Source of the DNA: Epiperipatus broadwayi
Taxonomy: Eukaryota > Onychophora > Udeonychophora > Euonychophora > Peripatidae
DNA: 64,000 nucleotides
Assembly (NCBI GenBank): GCA_028023455.1
Contig: JAQFVV010012423.1
Location: 2,307,273-2,371,272 of the forward strand
Reading direction: 5' to 3'
The notes beneath the pieces are model-generated. The model was not told where the DNA came from and searched no databases. It worked only from the letters and a program-made list of their open reading frames with translations. Within the stretch, counting starts at the first letter, position 1. Each line of letters begins with the position of its first letter. The position numbers and the translations under genes were made by a program. Positions 50,460 to 62,522 of the stretch are shown here, piece after piece.

Positions 50460-51028
50460 AGCAGGCAAATGTGGTCAATGGACAAGAAGAGCATGCACTG
50501 CAGAAAAGATTGGAAGAGTATGGCCACATTTTTTCAGATATGAGCAAAGAATTAAAATAAATCAGGCCCAGCCACTCCAGTCTAGGTGATACCCAGTTCC
50601 ACATCACTGGAATAATGTGAAGGAAAAAAATCAACCAAATGATAGAATGGGAAATTATTTCAAAGTGTTCCTCCCCATATTGTAATCCACTGGTGATTGT
50701 CAAAAAAAAAGGTGGGTCAGTCAGGTTGTGTTTGGATGTAAGACAACTTAACCAAATAACTATCCCAGATTGTACTATTCCCTCTCCTATGCAGGAATTG
50801 TTAGAAAGATTTAAGGGAAAGAAAATATTTTCAACTTTTCACTTGACTGCCAGTAACTGGCAGATCCAACTTCATCCTGAAGACCAGAAATATACCTCCT
50901 TTAGATATGATGGTTATTCGTATCAATTTAACCGTATGCCATTTAGCCTAATAAACAGCGGTGCAGGGTTGCTGAGATGCTTAGACCAAGTGTTGTCAGA
51001 GAAAGTAAAAAAATTGGGCACTATGTAC
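50460..51028 (+). pseudogene. Reverse transcriptase of B, N-terminal half (split by insertion)
   Basis: After a frame change, an open run from 50639 carries SPYCNPLVIVKKKGG, RLCLDVRQLNQ, FHLTASNWQI (the first catalytic Asp position is His here, in FST-F-HLTA) and FRYDGYSYQFNRMPFSL, the hallmark order of Ty3/gypsy polymerases. It is cut at 51028, immediately before the YVDD box, by element D. Confidence 0.75.
51025..51028. repeat. Target duplication GTAC, left copy
   Basis: GTAC at 51025-51028 and at 53624-53627 bracket element D exactly. The polymerase frame is uninterrupted when D plus one copy is disregarded. Confidence 0.8.
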
Positions 51029-53623
51029 TGTACCGGTAAAAATCACCATGCTTAATCACACACAGTAATCCGAATTCAAACCCAGTCCACGTCTAGGAAT
51101 AAATTTCAAAATGCAAACTAAATTCAAACCCAAAAACCCTGGTATGACCCACCGATGACAATATTACAATGGTACGGGGTTTTCCCTTTACTAGCTCATC
51201 GAAAAACACAGACTAAATTACCTACAATCAGCTATTTCATAGATACCTTATAGTCGGGATATTGGTACGGCTAATAATTTAATGTATATATTTAAGTTGT
51301 CGATACAGACAGCAGGTGATTGACTAGATATCGAGAGTAGTAATGCAAGAGACAAAATTAGGTTAGATAAATTTTTAATAAATTATTGAAAGCATTGAAT
51401 AATATTATTTACAGGTATGGTAAAACTCTCATATGTATTTTATAATAAATTGCTGCTAGTCATCAATAATCGGTTTGTACTGCTTAACAAACTCATGCCA
51501 ATATTTATGTGTTTAAATGGTTGTACAGGTTGATATGAGAATCAGAGTAATTGGAGCACTTAAAATATTTAACTACTAGCTTATATTAAGTTGTTTTATT
51601 TAATAGATTCAAACCATTGCGTATACGGATAAATGGGAGGCGGTTTTATATAAAAATATAATATATAATTCTGATGTACTGATGGTTTCAAGGATTAAGG
51701 TACACTACAATAATAACTTGCGGTGCATGGACGGAATACCGGGCAGCTTGTACTTTGACAAGTCTTAATGCCCCCAAGTAGATCCGAGACACTACAACCA
51801 GCCGGGATCATTTTCGAACCCCGGTGATCCAAGAGATTACCTGGAGAAGAATTTCTTTTTCTCCATCTGGTAGTACAACGAGACGCCAACTTAGGCGAAG
51901 GTAAAGGCATTGCCACCATAACATCGAGGAAGAGTGATCGGAAGTGGATTTTAAAACGAAATTATATAAACCATTTTATCTATCCGTAACATGTTTTATG
52001 CAACAGCCTGATATAACTATTCAATAATAACATGGCGAAATCAAACGATCGCAAAAGTAACAATTAATTTCACTCTGAAACCCATAACTCCCCAGATTGT
52101 TCGGAAGGTAATAATAGCAATAAAATATTCACTTATTATTATTACTCCGTACTAATATATAAAAAATATAATAAAATTTTAGACTATTTTAAGTATTTGA
52201 GATTTGGAGTGTAGATTAAAATATCATGACAAAGTAAAAGAAACAATAAATATACTTGAATATCTCTCAACCCAACATAAATGAAACAATTTTTAGTTCG
52301 ATAAAAGAAAATTACTTTTAAAATGAATATAATAAATATTATGAGATAAACTTTACTGACTTTAATTAGAGTTGAGAAATATTATTATTGGCATCGTTTG
52401 TTTGTAAAATAAGTAATAGTAAAAATATAAATGTATTCACAAATGGATTATTAGTAGGCACAGATATTAATAATTATCATCTAAAGACTAGAGCACAGAA
52501 ATATTAGAGAAGAAATTTACTGACAGGTTTTGGGTAACATTTTCAAATGGAAAACAAAAAATTTACATGCAATTAATTAGGTTAACAGATTAAATTTAAA
52601 ATTATTACTGAGAGGAAATTTAAAAAGTTCATGTAACAAAAGTTACCATTCTTTCTTCGTCCGGCTTTTCTTCTTGCGGTGATATGTATGAAGAACGTAG
52701 GCGCACATTTTGAATTTCTTAGAACGGCATGGTTAATTTAAATGTTGGAATTTGGAAGACTGGAAGCACGGAAAACATTACAGATCAACGGTACGAAAGA
52801 TTTAAATTGGCAGAACAGGGATCAGCTTCTTGGACTTAGCCCATCATTATTGCAGTTTACCAGGCAACTTCTTAATAACGGTTGAAGTGATTTCTCTGGA
52901 ACAACTACTTTGCTGTAGCTCGAGACAATCTAAGCACAGCCAAGTCAAAAGTTAGAGTGTCCATCTCATATCTAAAAAATGGCCACGGTTGACCCTTCTG
53001 CCTAGTTTTAGTTCATGACTCCGCCTCCTTTGATTTTCCGGCCTCCCGCAATATCTAATTTTTGACTATACAATAGCATTTGCCTTTCTTGATAAGAGTT
53101 CTACGTTTCTCATTTCCATTGTTCGGTTTTCATTTATTTTTAAATTTAATACATGATTCTAAATCGACAAAACAATTACATCGGAATTCGTGAATACAAA
53201 ATATAAATTCATTATCTTAATCTATCAAAGTACAAATTAATTATTGTATACATTTTGTACAAGTAAGATTTTGATTACAAATACTGATCAAAGGAATGTG
53301 ACTTTTGATCAGCATTTTTAAATGACTTTGTATAATTTGCAAAATTAAAATTTAAAGAAAATATCCACGCAATTGAAACTTTTAAATTGAGCTAATATAA
53401 ATCCACAAACCACACACACACGAATATTATTCATCATGATTTGTGACATTTATACTCATACTCTTTACATTAAATTCTTTTTAAACAAACACAAAATAAA
53501 TAACTTAAAATTTATGTGGCTTGGAATAGAAAAAGTCTCATTGCGGGTAAATAGTGGTTTAGAATTACCGTTCTTAAATGACAACCATGAAACTAAGATC
53601 GATTCTTCGATCTGTCTGTTTCA
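51029..53623. mobile_element. Solo LTR D, 2595 bp, inside B's polymerase
   Basis: Termini are TG (TGTACCGGTAAAAATC) and CA (GTCTGTTTCA), flanked by a 4-bp GTAC duplication, with no internal protein domain and no terminal inverted repeat longer than the TG/CA ends. These are the marks of a solo LTR left after LTR-LTR recombination. Part of it (51700-51960, 52640-53050) is much less AT-rich than the region. No second copy is in the window, so the LTR nature rests on ends, duplication and lack of coding. Confidence 0.6.
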
Positions 53624-53840
53624 GTACGTAGACGATATACTAATGGCATCGACAACCATCGAAGACATTTTAGGGATGTAGAGATATTTCTCAAAGAAAT
53701 GCCTCAAGAAAGGAATCAAGATTAATTTTAAAAAAAGCATGTTATGTAAGGATGGAGTTACATTTTTGGGCCATGTGGTGGGTTCCCAAGGGATAAAACC
53801 CCATCTAGACAAAGTCTTTGGCTATTAGATAATTTTCTAA
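53624..53840 (+). pseudogene. Reverse transcriptase of B, C-terminal half
   Basis: Begins with the second GTAC copy and the YVDDILMAS catalytic box (from about 53626), then a stop at 53679, and in the same frame CKDGVTFLGHVVGSQGIKP, the conserved thumb segment of Ty3/gypsy polymerases. A further stop and a frameshift precede the RNase H part. Confidence 0.75.
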
Positions 53841-53871
53841 ACCTACATCATGGAAGCAAATTCAATCATTC

Positions 53872-54624
53872 ATGGGCCTCTGCAATTTCTATAACAGGTT
53901 TTATGAGGGGTTTGCAGAACAAATGGAGCCTTTGGTCAAGTTGGTAAGAAAGAATGTCCTGTGGAAATGGGCTCAGGAACAAGAGAAAGCTTTTGAGAAT
54001 ATAAAAAGAGGTTTTGAAAAACAAGTCATGTTGGCATTTCCAGATTTCAAGAAGCTGTTCATTGTACAAACAGACAGTAGTGAGTATGGGCTAGGAGTTA
54101 CACTATCCCAGATGCAGGATGATAATCAGATGAAAATATTGTATTTTATAAACCGATTGCTTAAAGGACCAGAGTGTCACTATGCCACCAATGAAAAGGA
54201 AGCCCTTGCAATTGTCTGGGCCTTTAAGAAGTTCAGGACACTCTTGTTGGGATCAAAAGTGGTTGTCATTACTGACCATAAAAGCTTGGAGTTTTTGAAT
54301 CATAGCTACCTCACCAAGAACTGGCTGATTCGGTGGAGTCTATACCACCAGGAATATGACTACACTGTAAAATATTGCAAAGGGTCAGAGAACATTGTGC
54401 CAGACATACTGAATCATAACCATGCTCGATCCCGGCCATGCCATTTAAGTGGAAAGAACTTGTACATTGCCAGTTTGAACCTGAAGATAAATGAAGCAGT
54501 AGAACAAGATTTGGCCAAACTACCACACCGCCAATGGGAAGACAGACAACTAAGGACATTGATTGAGCAGCTAGAGGAAAAGGGGACAACAGACTTAGGA
54601 TGGGTAGGAAACAAGGCAGGATAA
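53872..54624 (+). pseudogene. RNase H domain of B (longest intact frame)
   Basis: 250 codons open. FIVQTDSSEYGLGV supplies the first Asp, ATNEKEALAIVWAFKKFR the Glu, VVITDHKSLEFL the next Asp and GSENIVPDIL the last, so the catalytic residues of the reverse-transcriptase-type RNase H are present. The N-terminal residues finish the connection domain (NFYNRF ... LVKLVRK). In an intact element it removes RNA from the RNA-DNA hybrid. It overlaps the integrase frame by 25 nt in another phase, probably a frameshift. Confidence 0.75.
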
Positions 54625-55690
54625 TACCGAATAAGACAATTGATATTACAAATAAGCCCATTTTACCATGTCAGATGAGGGAGGCCATAATCACCCATGT
54701 ACACCAACTCTATGGCCATTATGGCACACTCAAAACTGAGTGTTTACTCTGGGATTGGTTTTATTGGCCCAAAATGCATACTAAAATTATGGCCATGGTG
54801 GGCCAGTGTGAAATATGCCAAAAGGCAAAGCGAACTAATAGGAGTTACGTAACACCCATGACTTCCATAATTCCAACAAAGCCATGGGAAATGATGGCCC
54901 TGCATTACTATGGTCCATTGCCTGCTTTTAACAAAAAGAAGTACCTGGTTGTGGTCTATGATCTATTCTCAAAATTTGTAGCCACGTACCTGATATCCCA
55001 GGCAAATACTAAGAACACTATAAAAATGCTAGAAAATAACCACTTTCCCACTGTAGGAAAACCAAACATTTTATTATCAGATCATGGCACTCCTTTCATG
55101 TTGGGGGAATGGTGTAGGTGGATACAATGACAAGGAATTAAGCACATATTGACATCCATCCGTAATCCACAATCGAACCCATGTGAGAGGGTTATGCAGG
55201 AACTAGGTCGGTTATTTAGAACATATCTCTCAATGAACTATTGAGAGGGGGGTCAAGCAAGTTCCACAGGTCATCGAATATATTAATTGATCGGTCAATG
55301 AATTGACCAGGTTTACACAAATACAGCTGCATTTAGGAAAACATGTCCCTCGATTGATAAAAAAAAACCCTTGCCTGGGTTGGATGAGCCCCCAATAGAT
55401 GTAGAAGCTGATAGAGAGCTCAAGCTTACCAGACTCTTATGAAAAGGAGTCAAAAATAGAAAGAAAAGATCAGCGGGTACCCAGCACTGATTCCAAACAG
55501 GGGACAAGATAATGGTGAAAACATTACATGTTAGTGACCCAGGAAAATTTGTCTGCCATAAGTTTTGTAATTTATATGAGGGTCCATTCACTATTGTACA
55601 GCGACAGAGAAATACTGCATTTTGGGTGGACACTGGGTCAGAGGTTAAAGGGTCCTACAATGCTAAAGCTTTAAAACCTGTACTATAATG
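54600..55690 (+). pseudogene. Integrase of B, catalytic Asp replaced
   Basis: The zinc-binding HHCC module (H35/H40, C70, C73 of the open frame) is followed by KPWEMMALHYYGPLP, where the first catalytic Asp would be but His-102 is found. SDHGTPF holds the second Asp (residue 161). After a stop at 55128-55130 the same frame continues with NPCERVMQEL, containing the third acidic residue. The C-terminus ends with a GPF-type module (YEGPFTIV) near 55575-55595, without a chromodomain. Several stops make the copy inactive. Confidence 0.7.
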
Positions 55691-55740
55691 GATTTATTAT
55701 TTTAGACCTCAAAATAAGTATACCTCATTTTGAAGTCTTC

Positions 55741-55753
55741 CCAACAGGGGGCA
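55741..55753 (+). promoter_or_regulatory. Polypurine tract of element B
   Basis: CCAACAGGGGGCA sits directly before the 3' LTR start. It is a short purine-rich run in the expected position. Confidence 0.5.
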
Positions 55754-57854
55754 TTATAAAGTAGCCAGATTCAAACCTTGTTACAAGAAAGTTACACAAT
55801 ATTCTCTAACTGATTAGATCAGCATGACTCTAATAAATTTGATTCAGCTGCGAGTATAAATTATAAAGAATGAGATATATATGTCTAAGAGAGAAAGTTT
55901 GAAAGTTTTTTTTTTTAATTAAAAGAAGAAAAAAAGAGAAAGATATTTATAATTATTTGTTGTAAAATAAATTCATGAAAATATGTTAATAAATTGTGGG
56001 AATGCAGTTATACACAAATATATAATTTTTTTTCTTGTATTATTAATTTATTTCAAATGTATACTTTTCTATTGTTTTATTGTATCTACGTTGAGGCATT
56101 TTTGTATCTTTTGTTGGATTACTTAGCCACTCAAAGTTCCAAGGAGTTAAAATTGAATGCATGGCAGAAAAAAAAAATGTTAAAAGCATGCCTAAGAAAT
56201 AGAGATCGAGATACAGATAAACTATTTTGGGAACAAAAGGAATTGGAAAAATTAATGAGTTAAAAAGAAAAATCTGAACAAGCAAGAGTGGTTTTTCGAA
56301 CTCAAATATTAATATTTTCTTGTTGCTAAATTGACTGATGCAGCTATGGTTTTAGATGTAGTAACTCAGACCCCTGCTACCATCAGAATGCAGAAGTAGA
56401 AAAATATATGTAAAGGCCGCTATCCTAAGCTCTGAAGATGTAGCTGTTCCTGTTAATTGCTTGCCCTCCAAGAACCATAGATACCTTATCGATATGTCGC
56501 TAAAACAATCCAGGAAGAAAGAAAATATCAAATTATGTACACTCAGAATGCCTCCAGTAAGTCATCATTATTTCTTAGACTCAAATACCACAAAATGGAT
56601 GTTTGTGCAAACCTTTTTGCTATTGGCAGAAAAATTTTGTTTTGTTCTTCGACAGTATTCTTCGATAGTAAAAGAATATCTCAATTTCAGTTGGATCATC
56701 AAAATCAAACTTACGTGGAAATCAACTTATCCCTATTAGATATCCCTGGTACTTCAAGGTAACTATAACTAGTTTTATTAACCTAAAAGAACTGAAAATT
56801 GCTTATGGATTACTCTCCAAAAGTTCAGCCATTGTGTAAAATTATATATTTTAATTAAAACATATAAATGCATTCCCACATACATGTTTAATTATATGTT
56901 CTTTTATAATTCATTAATTCTGTTTTTTTTTGTTTTGTTTGTTTGTCTTTTATATTATCATTGATATATAAATTATATATATGTTTTTTTCTTTCTCAAT
57001 ATTTAATTAGGCATAGTAATAAAATTATCTACTTACTTTAAAACAAATTGACTCTCATTAATGAACGTATTTATCACTTATATTAGCCTAGTTTTCTTCC
57101 TGGCAGAATATGAGAATAAGCAAGTATATTACACATAATTTTAAATTCTAACCTATATATTTGATAAAGAAATAGATCATGTACAGAGGGAATAAATGTG
57201 TAGAAAGAGGGAGTCCAAAAATAGCTAATTTTAAATGTCACACAATCTACTTTAAACAGTATAGAGAAAAGAAACCGTTACTAATACGTAAGTTTATATA
57301 TACACGTCTTAAGTTGAAAGGTATATAAAGCAGGGAAAGCTTGTTTCAACTATGCATTTTAATCAGTCATCTCCATTCAACCTGAAGGGTATTATTACCT
57401 CCCAGCCCTGGGGTTTGAGCTAGCTGAAAGGGTAGGGCACCTAATTAGTGATAGTTTTAAGATTTGTAAAAGGAGAAAGTATAATTCTTACAGTCTTAGT
57501 AAGATTGGTGCTTGAGGTAATTTAATTAATTGACACTCATAAATATACTTTATCCAAAGAAATTGTTTTTTTTTTTTTTTAAATGAAATAATGACCACTG
57601 GGTAGATTTTTTTTATATATTTTGTTAACATATATCCTGATATAGGATATGTAGATGTTATTTCTTAATATATATTTAAGGAAGATATTTGTATTTGAAC
57701 CCAATATGGTGGATAGTAGTCAAATTCTATCCACAGGTGTTATGGCGACTATACAGCCATAGTTTTGTGTTTACTACCCTTCGTGGTCAACAGATTCAAT
57801 TTTTTGATAGACATATAAACAAACAACTAAAATTAATACCAGGGTTGCCTGTTA
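55754..57854 (+). mobile_element. 3' LTR of element B
   Basis: Collinear with 46868-49010. Its first dozen bases are mutated (TTATAAAGTAGCC) relative to the 5' LTR, and a 40-bp segment near 47210-47245 of the 5' copy is missing here. It ends GGTTGCCTGTTAA and passes straight into an AT tract. The divergence indicates an older insertion than element A. Confidence 0.85.
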
Positions 57855-57879
57855 ATATATATATATATATATATATATA
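57855..57879. repeat. (AT)n tract between elements B and C
   Basis: Twenty-five bases of AT repeat separate the right end of B from the left end of C. It is the remaining middle of the original microsatellite target. Confidence 0.85.
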
Positions 57880-59707
57880 TGTAATGTGATGATCGCACAT
57901 ACTGCGGTCACACATGTATATGTAAAACATACAAAACTTAGAAATATTCGGGTTGGAAATAAATAAATAAATAAATAAAGAAAAACGAGCTTCAAAGTTA
58001 ACAAAAATCAAGAAATGTTGAAAATTAATAAAACAAAGGAAAAGGGAGGGAACTAGAGTTACCAAGATCGCTATCTTTTGCTATTCAAAGTCTGAATTTC
58101 GAGAAAAGTAAAATATTAAATTATAATATTAAAAGCATAAGCTAGAAAAATTAAAGCAGAAAAGAAACCTAAAGAAAACATGTAGTAAATGTGATTTTGG
58201 GAAAAAATAAAGTTTAAAGGAAAAACTTCGGTAGCGTGGAAAGAAAAAAAAAACCTAGAAATTTAATATGTTCAGAAAGATAAGAATCTATGTTTCAAAG
58301 TACACCTTTGACGATAAACGAAATGCGGGGTTTTATGGAGTATAGTTAAAGCATGAGTTTAAATAAAAATAAATGATCGTCGAAATTTAAATTTAAATGA
58401 AAAAAAAAACATATACTAAAATTTGTGTAATTAATTAAAGAAAATAAAGAAATAAGTAAAATGTAAATAGTGCTATAAAATCGTAAAAAGTAAGTTTAAA
58501 TATGGCCGAAGGCATAGCATGGAAGGTGTCAACAACAAGTGGAAACAAAGAATCCGAAGGACAAAGGACCATTGGAATGTTTTAATTAAAAAAGAAGTTA
58601 AGTGGAAAGCTAGAGAGATTGTAGCAGAGATTAGAGCTTGAGACTTTGAGTCGAGAAGGTGAAATTTTGCGGCTCCAAGAATCAGTCGATATAGCTAGCC
58701 AATATGACATCTACTATCGGTGCCTCACATACTATGGCTGGCTAAGGCCTTCGTGATCGCTGGTCCATCCGGACCGTCTGTACCAATGGTTCTGCTATAA
58801 TGTAACAACTGCTGTGGTAATGCCTGCCTGTGGATTCCTGTAGTTGCCCTGCTTGTGATGCCTCGTCCTCCGTGCCTGAATAACCAAGAAGCTACACACC
58901 GCCAAATATGATAGGCGACCGTCCCTCCTAAAGAAGTGGAGAAAATCCACGTGACGGTCGACCACATCGGACGGAATTGAAAGACTAAACCCTAGGTAAC
59001 TTGAATATTATTTTATAAATCATCATAAGTGCACTTAAATTCAGTAGACAATGGCCAAATGCCTTTCCTGAATGATAATGACATTCTCTTATGATAGACA
59101 GTGAGTCTAACGATTATAAATGTGAAAGCATTTATAAGAATTTCAATTAGTTATTTTAAGTATTTATGTATTGGTAGAATTTCAAATATTTATTCCTTAT
59201 AGCACTATCAAAATATAATATGTTTAAATTTATGTTAATATTTCTTGTCTTTTTTTATCAAACCTAATTATTTTTATTATTAAAAAAATGTATTAATTTA
59301 TCTAAATCTGTCTCGCCTCATTCTTCGTCACTCCAAAAAATAGTTTAACATTAGAGAGGGGAGGGGGTAAATTATTATTCATGTTGATATTCTTTTTTAG
59401 TTATTAAATTAGCACGTGAAACGTTGATAGTGCAGTGTTTTAGCCCGTAAAATTTATAAATTAGCCAAGCGCTGTAACAGTAATATCTTACAGCAGTCGG
59501 GAGAAAGCTGATCGGGAAAAATAGTCTGGAAGCTATATCCGTATAGCTGACAGATTCGGTCAGGTATGGAAATCGATTCGTTTATTTCCGTATTTCTCTC
59601 TGCTTGAGGTAGCGGCAAGTGGACAATTTTTGAATTAGAAGAATTCCCCATTACATGTTATAAGTGAAAGGGAAGTTGGAGCTTTCGATCGTCCCGTGCC
59701 CGTTACA
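57880..59707. mobile_element. Solo LTR C, 1828 bp, in an AT tract
   Basis: Starts TGTAATGTGATGATCGCAC and ends CGTGCCCGTTACA, giving inverted TGTAA/TTACA ends as in element A. Both sides are AT repeats. The body has a GC-richer part (58660-58980) and no protein domain. The 80-codon minus frame there is not recognisable. A solo LTR is the best explanation. No second copy is in the window. Confidence 0.6.
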
Positions 59708-60164
59708 ATATATATATATATATATGAGTGTGTGTGTGTGTGAGTGCATCTTAATTTTTAATAAGCATTAAAAAATAAAATAATAAAATACTGTAAATAT
59801 TTTAGTATTGAATGAAAACAAGTGAAACTATTTTTGTTAATAAAAAATATAAATAAGTTATAGGTCTATGGGGATTCTGAATTAAAAGTAACTAAAGGAT
59901 TTTTATACTAAAGGACTTTTTAACTAGAAGGTGTGAGTGAAATGTAAGAGTTATATCAATTCCGTTATTTAAAATTGACCTAGATTTGTAGTGCTAATGA
60001 AATATAAATATTATATCCATAAACAATGTATGAAAATTTAAAATATTGGACTATATATATAATAAATTATAGTTATTAATAGTGGAATAATGTCATTTAA
60101 AATTGAAATAATAGTGTAAATACATTATTATTGAAGGAATATAATATTAATAGAAAATAAAACA
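59708..60164. other. AT tract then AT-rich sequence, no gene seen
   Basis: AT and GT dinucleotide runs (59708-59745) border element C. The remainder shows nothing recognisable. Confidence 0.5.
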
Positions 60165-60362
60165 AAACAACTCTCCCCATACAGTATCCCCCCCTGTGCT
60201 AAACAGAGAATAAAGGGGAGCCGAGGGTTGGTTCAAAATCCCACCCTATACCTACCCCCCCCACAACCCCCACCCACCCAAGGGGGGAAGCCGGGATGGG
60301 GGGGTTTGGTTTTTTTATCACCAAATAATGTGCTAGTATAGGAAATGTGATCATGTGATGCT
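60165..60362. repeat. Foldback family M copy with corrupted-looking sequence
   Basis: Starts CTCTCCCCATACAGTA like the copies at 6307 and 38194 and keeps AAACAGAG and a matching right flank (CTAGTATAGGAAATGTGATC), but the hairpin body is filled with C-runs and G-runs (CCTACCCCCCCCACAACCCC; AAGGGGGGAAGCC). These occur where the 38194 copy has mixed sequence. The runs look like base-calling errors in a strong hairpin rather than evolution. Confidence 0.55.
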
Positions 60363-61650
60363 TAGTGGATTAATAGAAAATGTGAATTAGTTCATAAATC
60401 AGAAATGTTGAAGTTTTTAAACAAATAAGAACTACTTTTAATAAATTATTGATCAAAATATTGGTTCAGAAAAAATAATGGAAACAAACCAAACAATCTT
60501 TTCACCTAGCTATGCATGATAACCTCAGAAGTGAAGCACTCCAAAGAATAATACTCTGGCTGTTAGATATTTTAAATTAAGATTACTTATATAATATCAG
60601 AGCAACTTTAGTAAGGGGTGAGAAGCATGGCAGTGTAATACTTTTGTATGTGTGTGTGTGTGTGGTTGTCATGGTTCTTTTAAATATGATATAAACACTT
60701 ACATAATTAAAAAAATATTTTTTGGGAGATAGCTCCTATTTCTATTAGAAATTTTGCAAGATTATTCAAAAAATAATATATTTTAAAAAAAGAAATTAAA
60801 AATTTCAAATTTACTAATTAAATGTTTTTGTTTTAAGGTATTATTTAATCATTGTTTCAAACATTATTTTTTTACACAGTAATTTGTTTTATTTTTGAAT
60901 GTGCTATATTCTTTGAGTTTACTTTATAGAAATAAATAAATAAAATATATATTTTCCAAACACATTAAATGACTAAAGCCATATTTTAAATTTTTCTTAC
61001 AAAAGTGCTGGGAAAAATCTTTTAATTTACAATTTTTATTGCATAGAATGGGTTGGGAGGCTAAAATTTACCATGCATAAAAGTACCCCTTAATCACATG
61101 GCAATGATGAATATGTGAACTTTAACTGATGCAAATTATTCAAGAGCAGAAATGAGAAACACACTTGTAGTTATGAAGCTGTCAAGATTTGAGATTGATG
61201 TAGCTGTTCTTAGTAAAAGAACTCTTTCCACAGTACTAAGTTTAATAGAACAGGTAAAAGATTAAAAATTTTTTTGAAGAGCAGATCAACAAGCAAAATA
61301 CAATTGCATTGTGTTAAATTTGTTAACCTGTACTTTAGAATCTTATTTTCTTGGGATTTTCCAATGTATTAATGAAAGGCAAATGATATCAAAACTTGAC
61401 TTCCACAATGACCCACATGCAAACTTTATTAATGCATACACTTCAATGTTAGATTAGAGAATGGAAGTCTTTATTTCTTGCTGGTTACCATTATTATACC
61501 TATACCAATTAAAAGCTGCTTAGCAAACATTGAAGAAAAAGTATTGAAAATAATGTAATGGTGTTTAAATCCTAATGATTATTATTAATTTTAACAGCAC
61601 ACAAATAACATTTACTATTGCTTGAATATGTAATGCATAGGATTATGATC
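60363..61650. other. AT-rich sequence, no gene seen
   Basis: A GT repeat lies near 60650-60664. No coding region or repeat boundary is supported. Confidence 0.5.
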
Positions 61651-62197
61651 ATATCACAGAACTCTCATCCAAATACATTAATCAAAACTATTTTGCAGGC
61701 AGATTCATAATGAGACATTTTAATATACTTGTGAATACAATTTCATTCATCAATATCCATTCATTCATTTTGATAAAATGAGGATTTCTGTTTTGTCTGA
61801 CCTCCGATCATATATATTGTAAATAAATCAACATTGATGTCCAAAAGATTGACATTTATTATTAGCAGTGATCTTAGTTTACAAACTAATTAAGCTAGTT
61901 ATTTACTTGTTATTGAAATTTGTAATAAAAATAATATGTAAAACCTTAACTGGCTTGATTAATTTGTAAACTAAGATCACCACTAATAATAAATTTCAGC
62001 CCTTTCAGATATCAATATTGATTTATTTACAATATATATGGTTGAAGATTAGATAAAAAATTCATTTATTAGACAGAATGAATGGGCATTAATAAATGAA
62101 AAGTAAAATTATATTTGCAAGTTTATTAACAATGATTATGAGTCTGCCTGCAAAATAATTATTAATTACATATTAGAATGAGAACGTTCTGTGATAT
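61651..62197. repeat. 547-bp foldback element with about 250-bp arms
   Basis: The ends are ATATCACAGAAC and GTTCTGTGATAT. The arms (61651-61901, 61948-62197) pair over their whole length with scattered mismatches, including ATATATTGTAAATAAATC and its inverse in the middle and AGTTTACAAACT-like pairing next to the 46-nt loop. No coding capacity. A foldback DNA transposon or inverted duplication is likely. Confidence 0.65.
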
Positions 62198-62522
62198 TAT
62201 TATAATTCTACACACTACATAATAGTAAAAGTTATTTACATGCTGTTGAAATTAGTAATATTTAATTTAAAATAGTATATGAAACATTGAGCTGGTATGA
62301 TTAAATTGTGAACTAAGATTACTGCAAATAAGTTCAGCCTTTTCAGGTATGTAGTTGGAGGTCAGATGAAAGAGGAATTCTTCTTTTATCAGACTGAATG
62401 ATTGGGCATTGGTAAATAAAAAGTAAAATTGCATTTTCAAGTTTATTAAAAATAATTTGTTTTGAGTCTACTTGAAAAATTATTCTGAATAACATATTAG
62501 AATGAGAACATTCTGTAATATG
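62198..62522. repeat. Third, direct-orientation unit next to the foldback
   Basis: From about 62222 the sequence follows the right arm of the foldback again in direct orientation (AGTTATTTACATGCTGTTGA, GACTGAATGATTGGGCATT, AATGAGAACATTCTGTAATAT) with more divergence and without the arm's middle. This yields an inverted-direct-direct arrangement. Confidence 0.55.

Noticed and set aside
51695-51919. 74-codon minus-strand frame in solo LTR D, and the 80-codon one in C at 58725-58967
   Set aside because: Both fall in the GC-richer part of LTRs, have no recognisable domain, and are expected by chance where stop codons are rarer.
51029-53623. Element D as a cut-and-paste DNA transposon
   Set aside because: No terminal inverted repeat beyond TG/CA and no transposase. 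The 4-bp duplication with TG...CA ends fits an LTR better.
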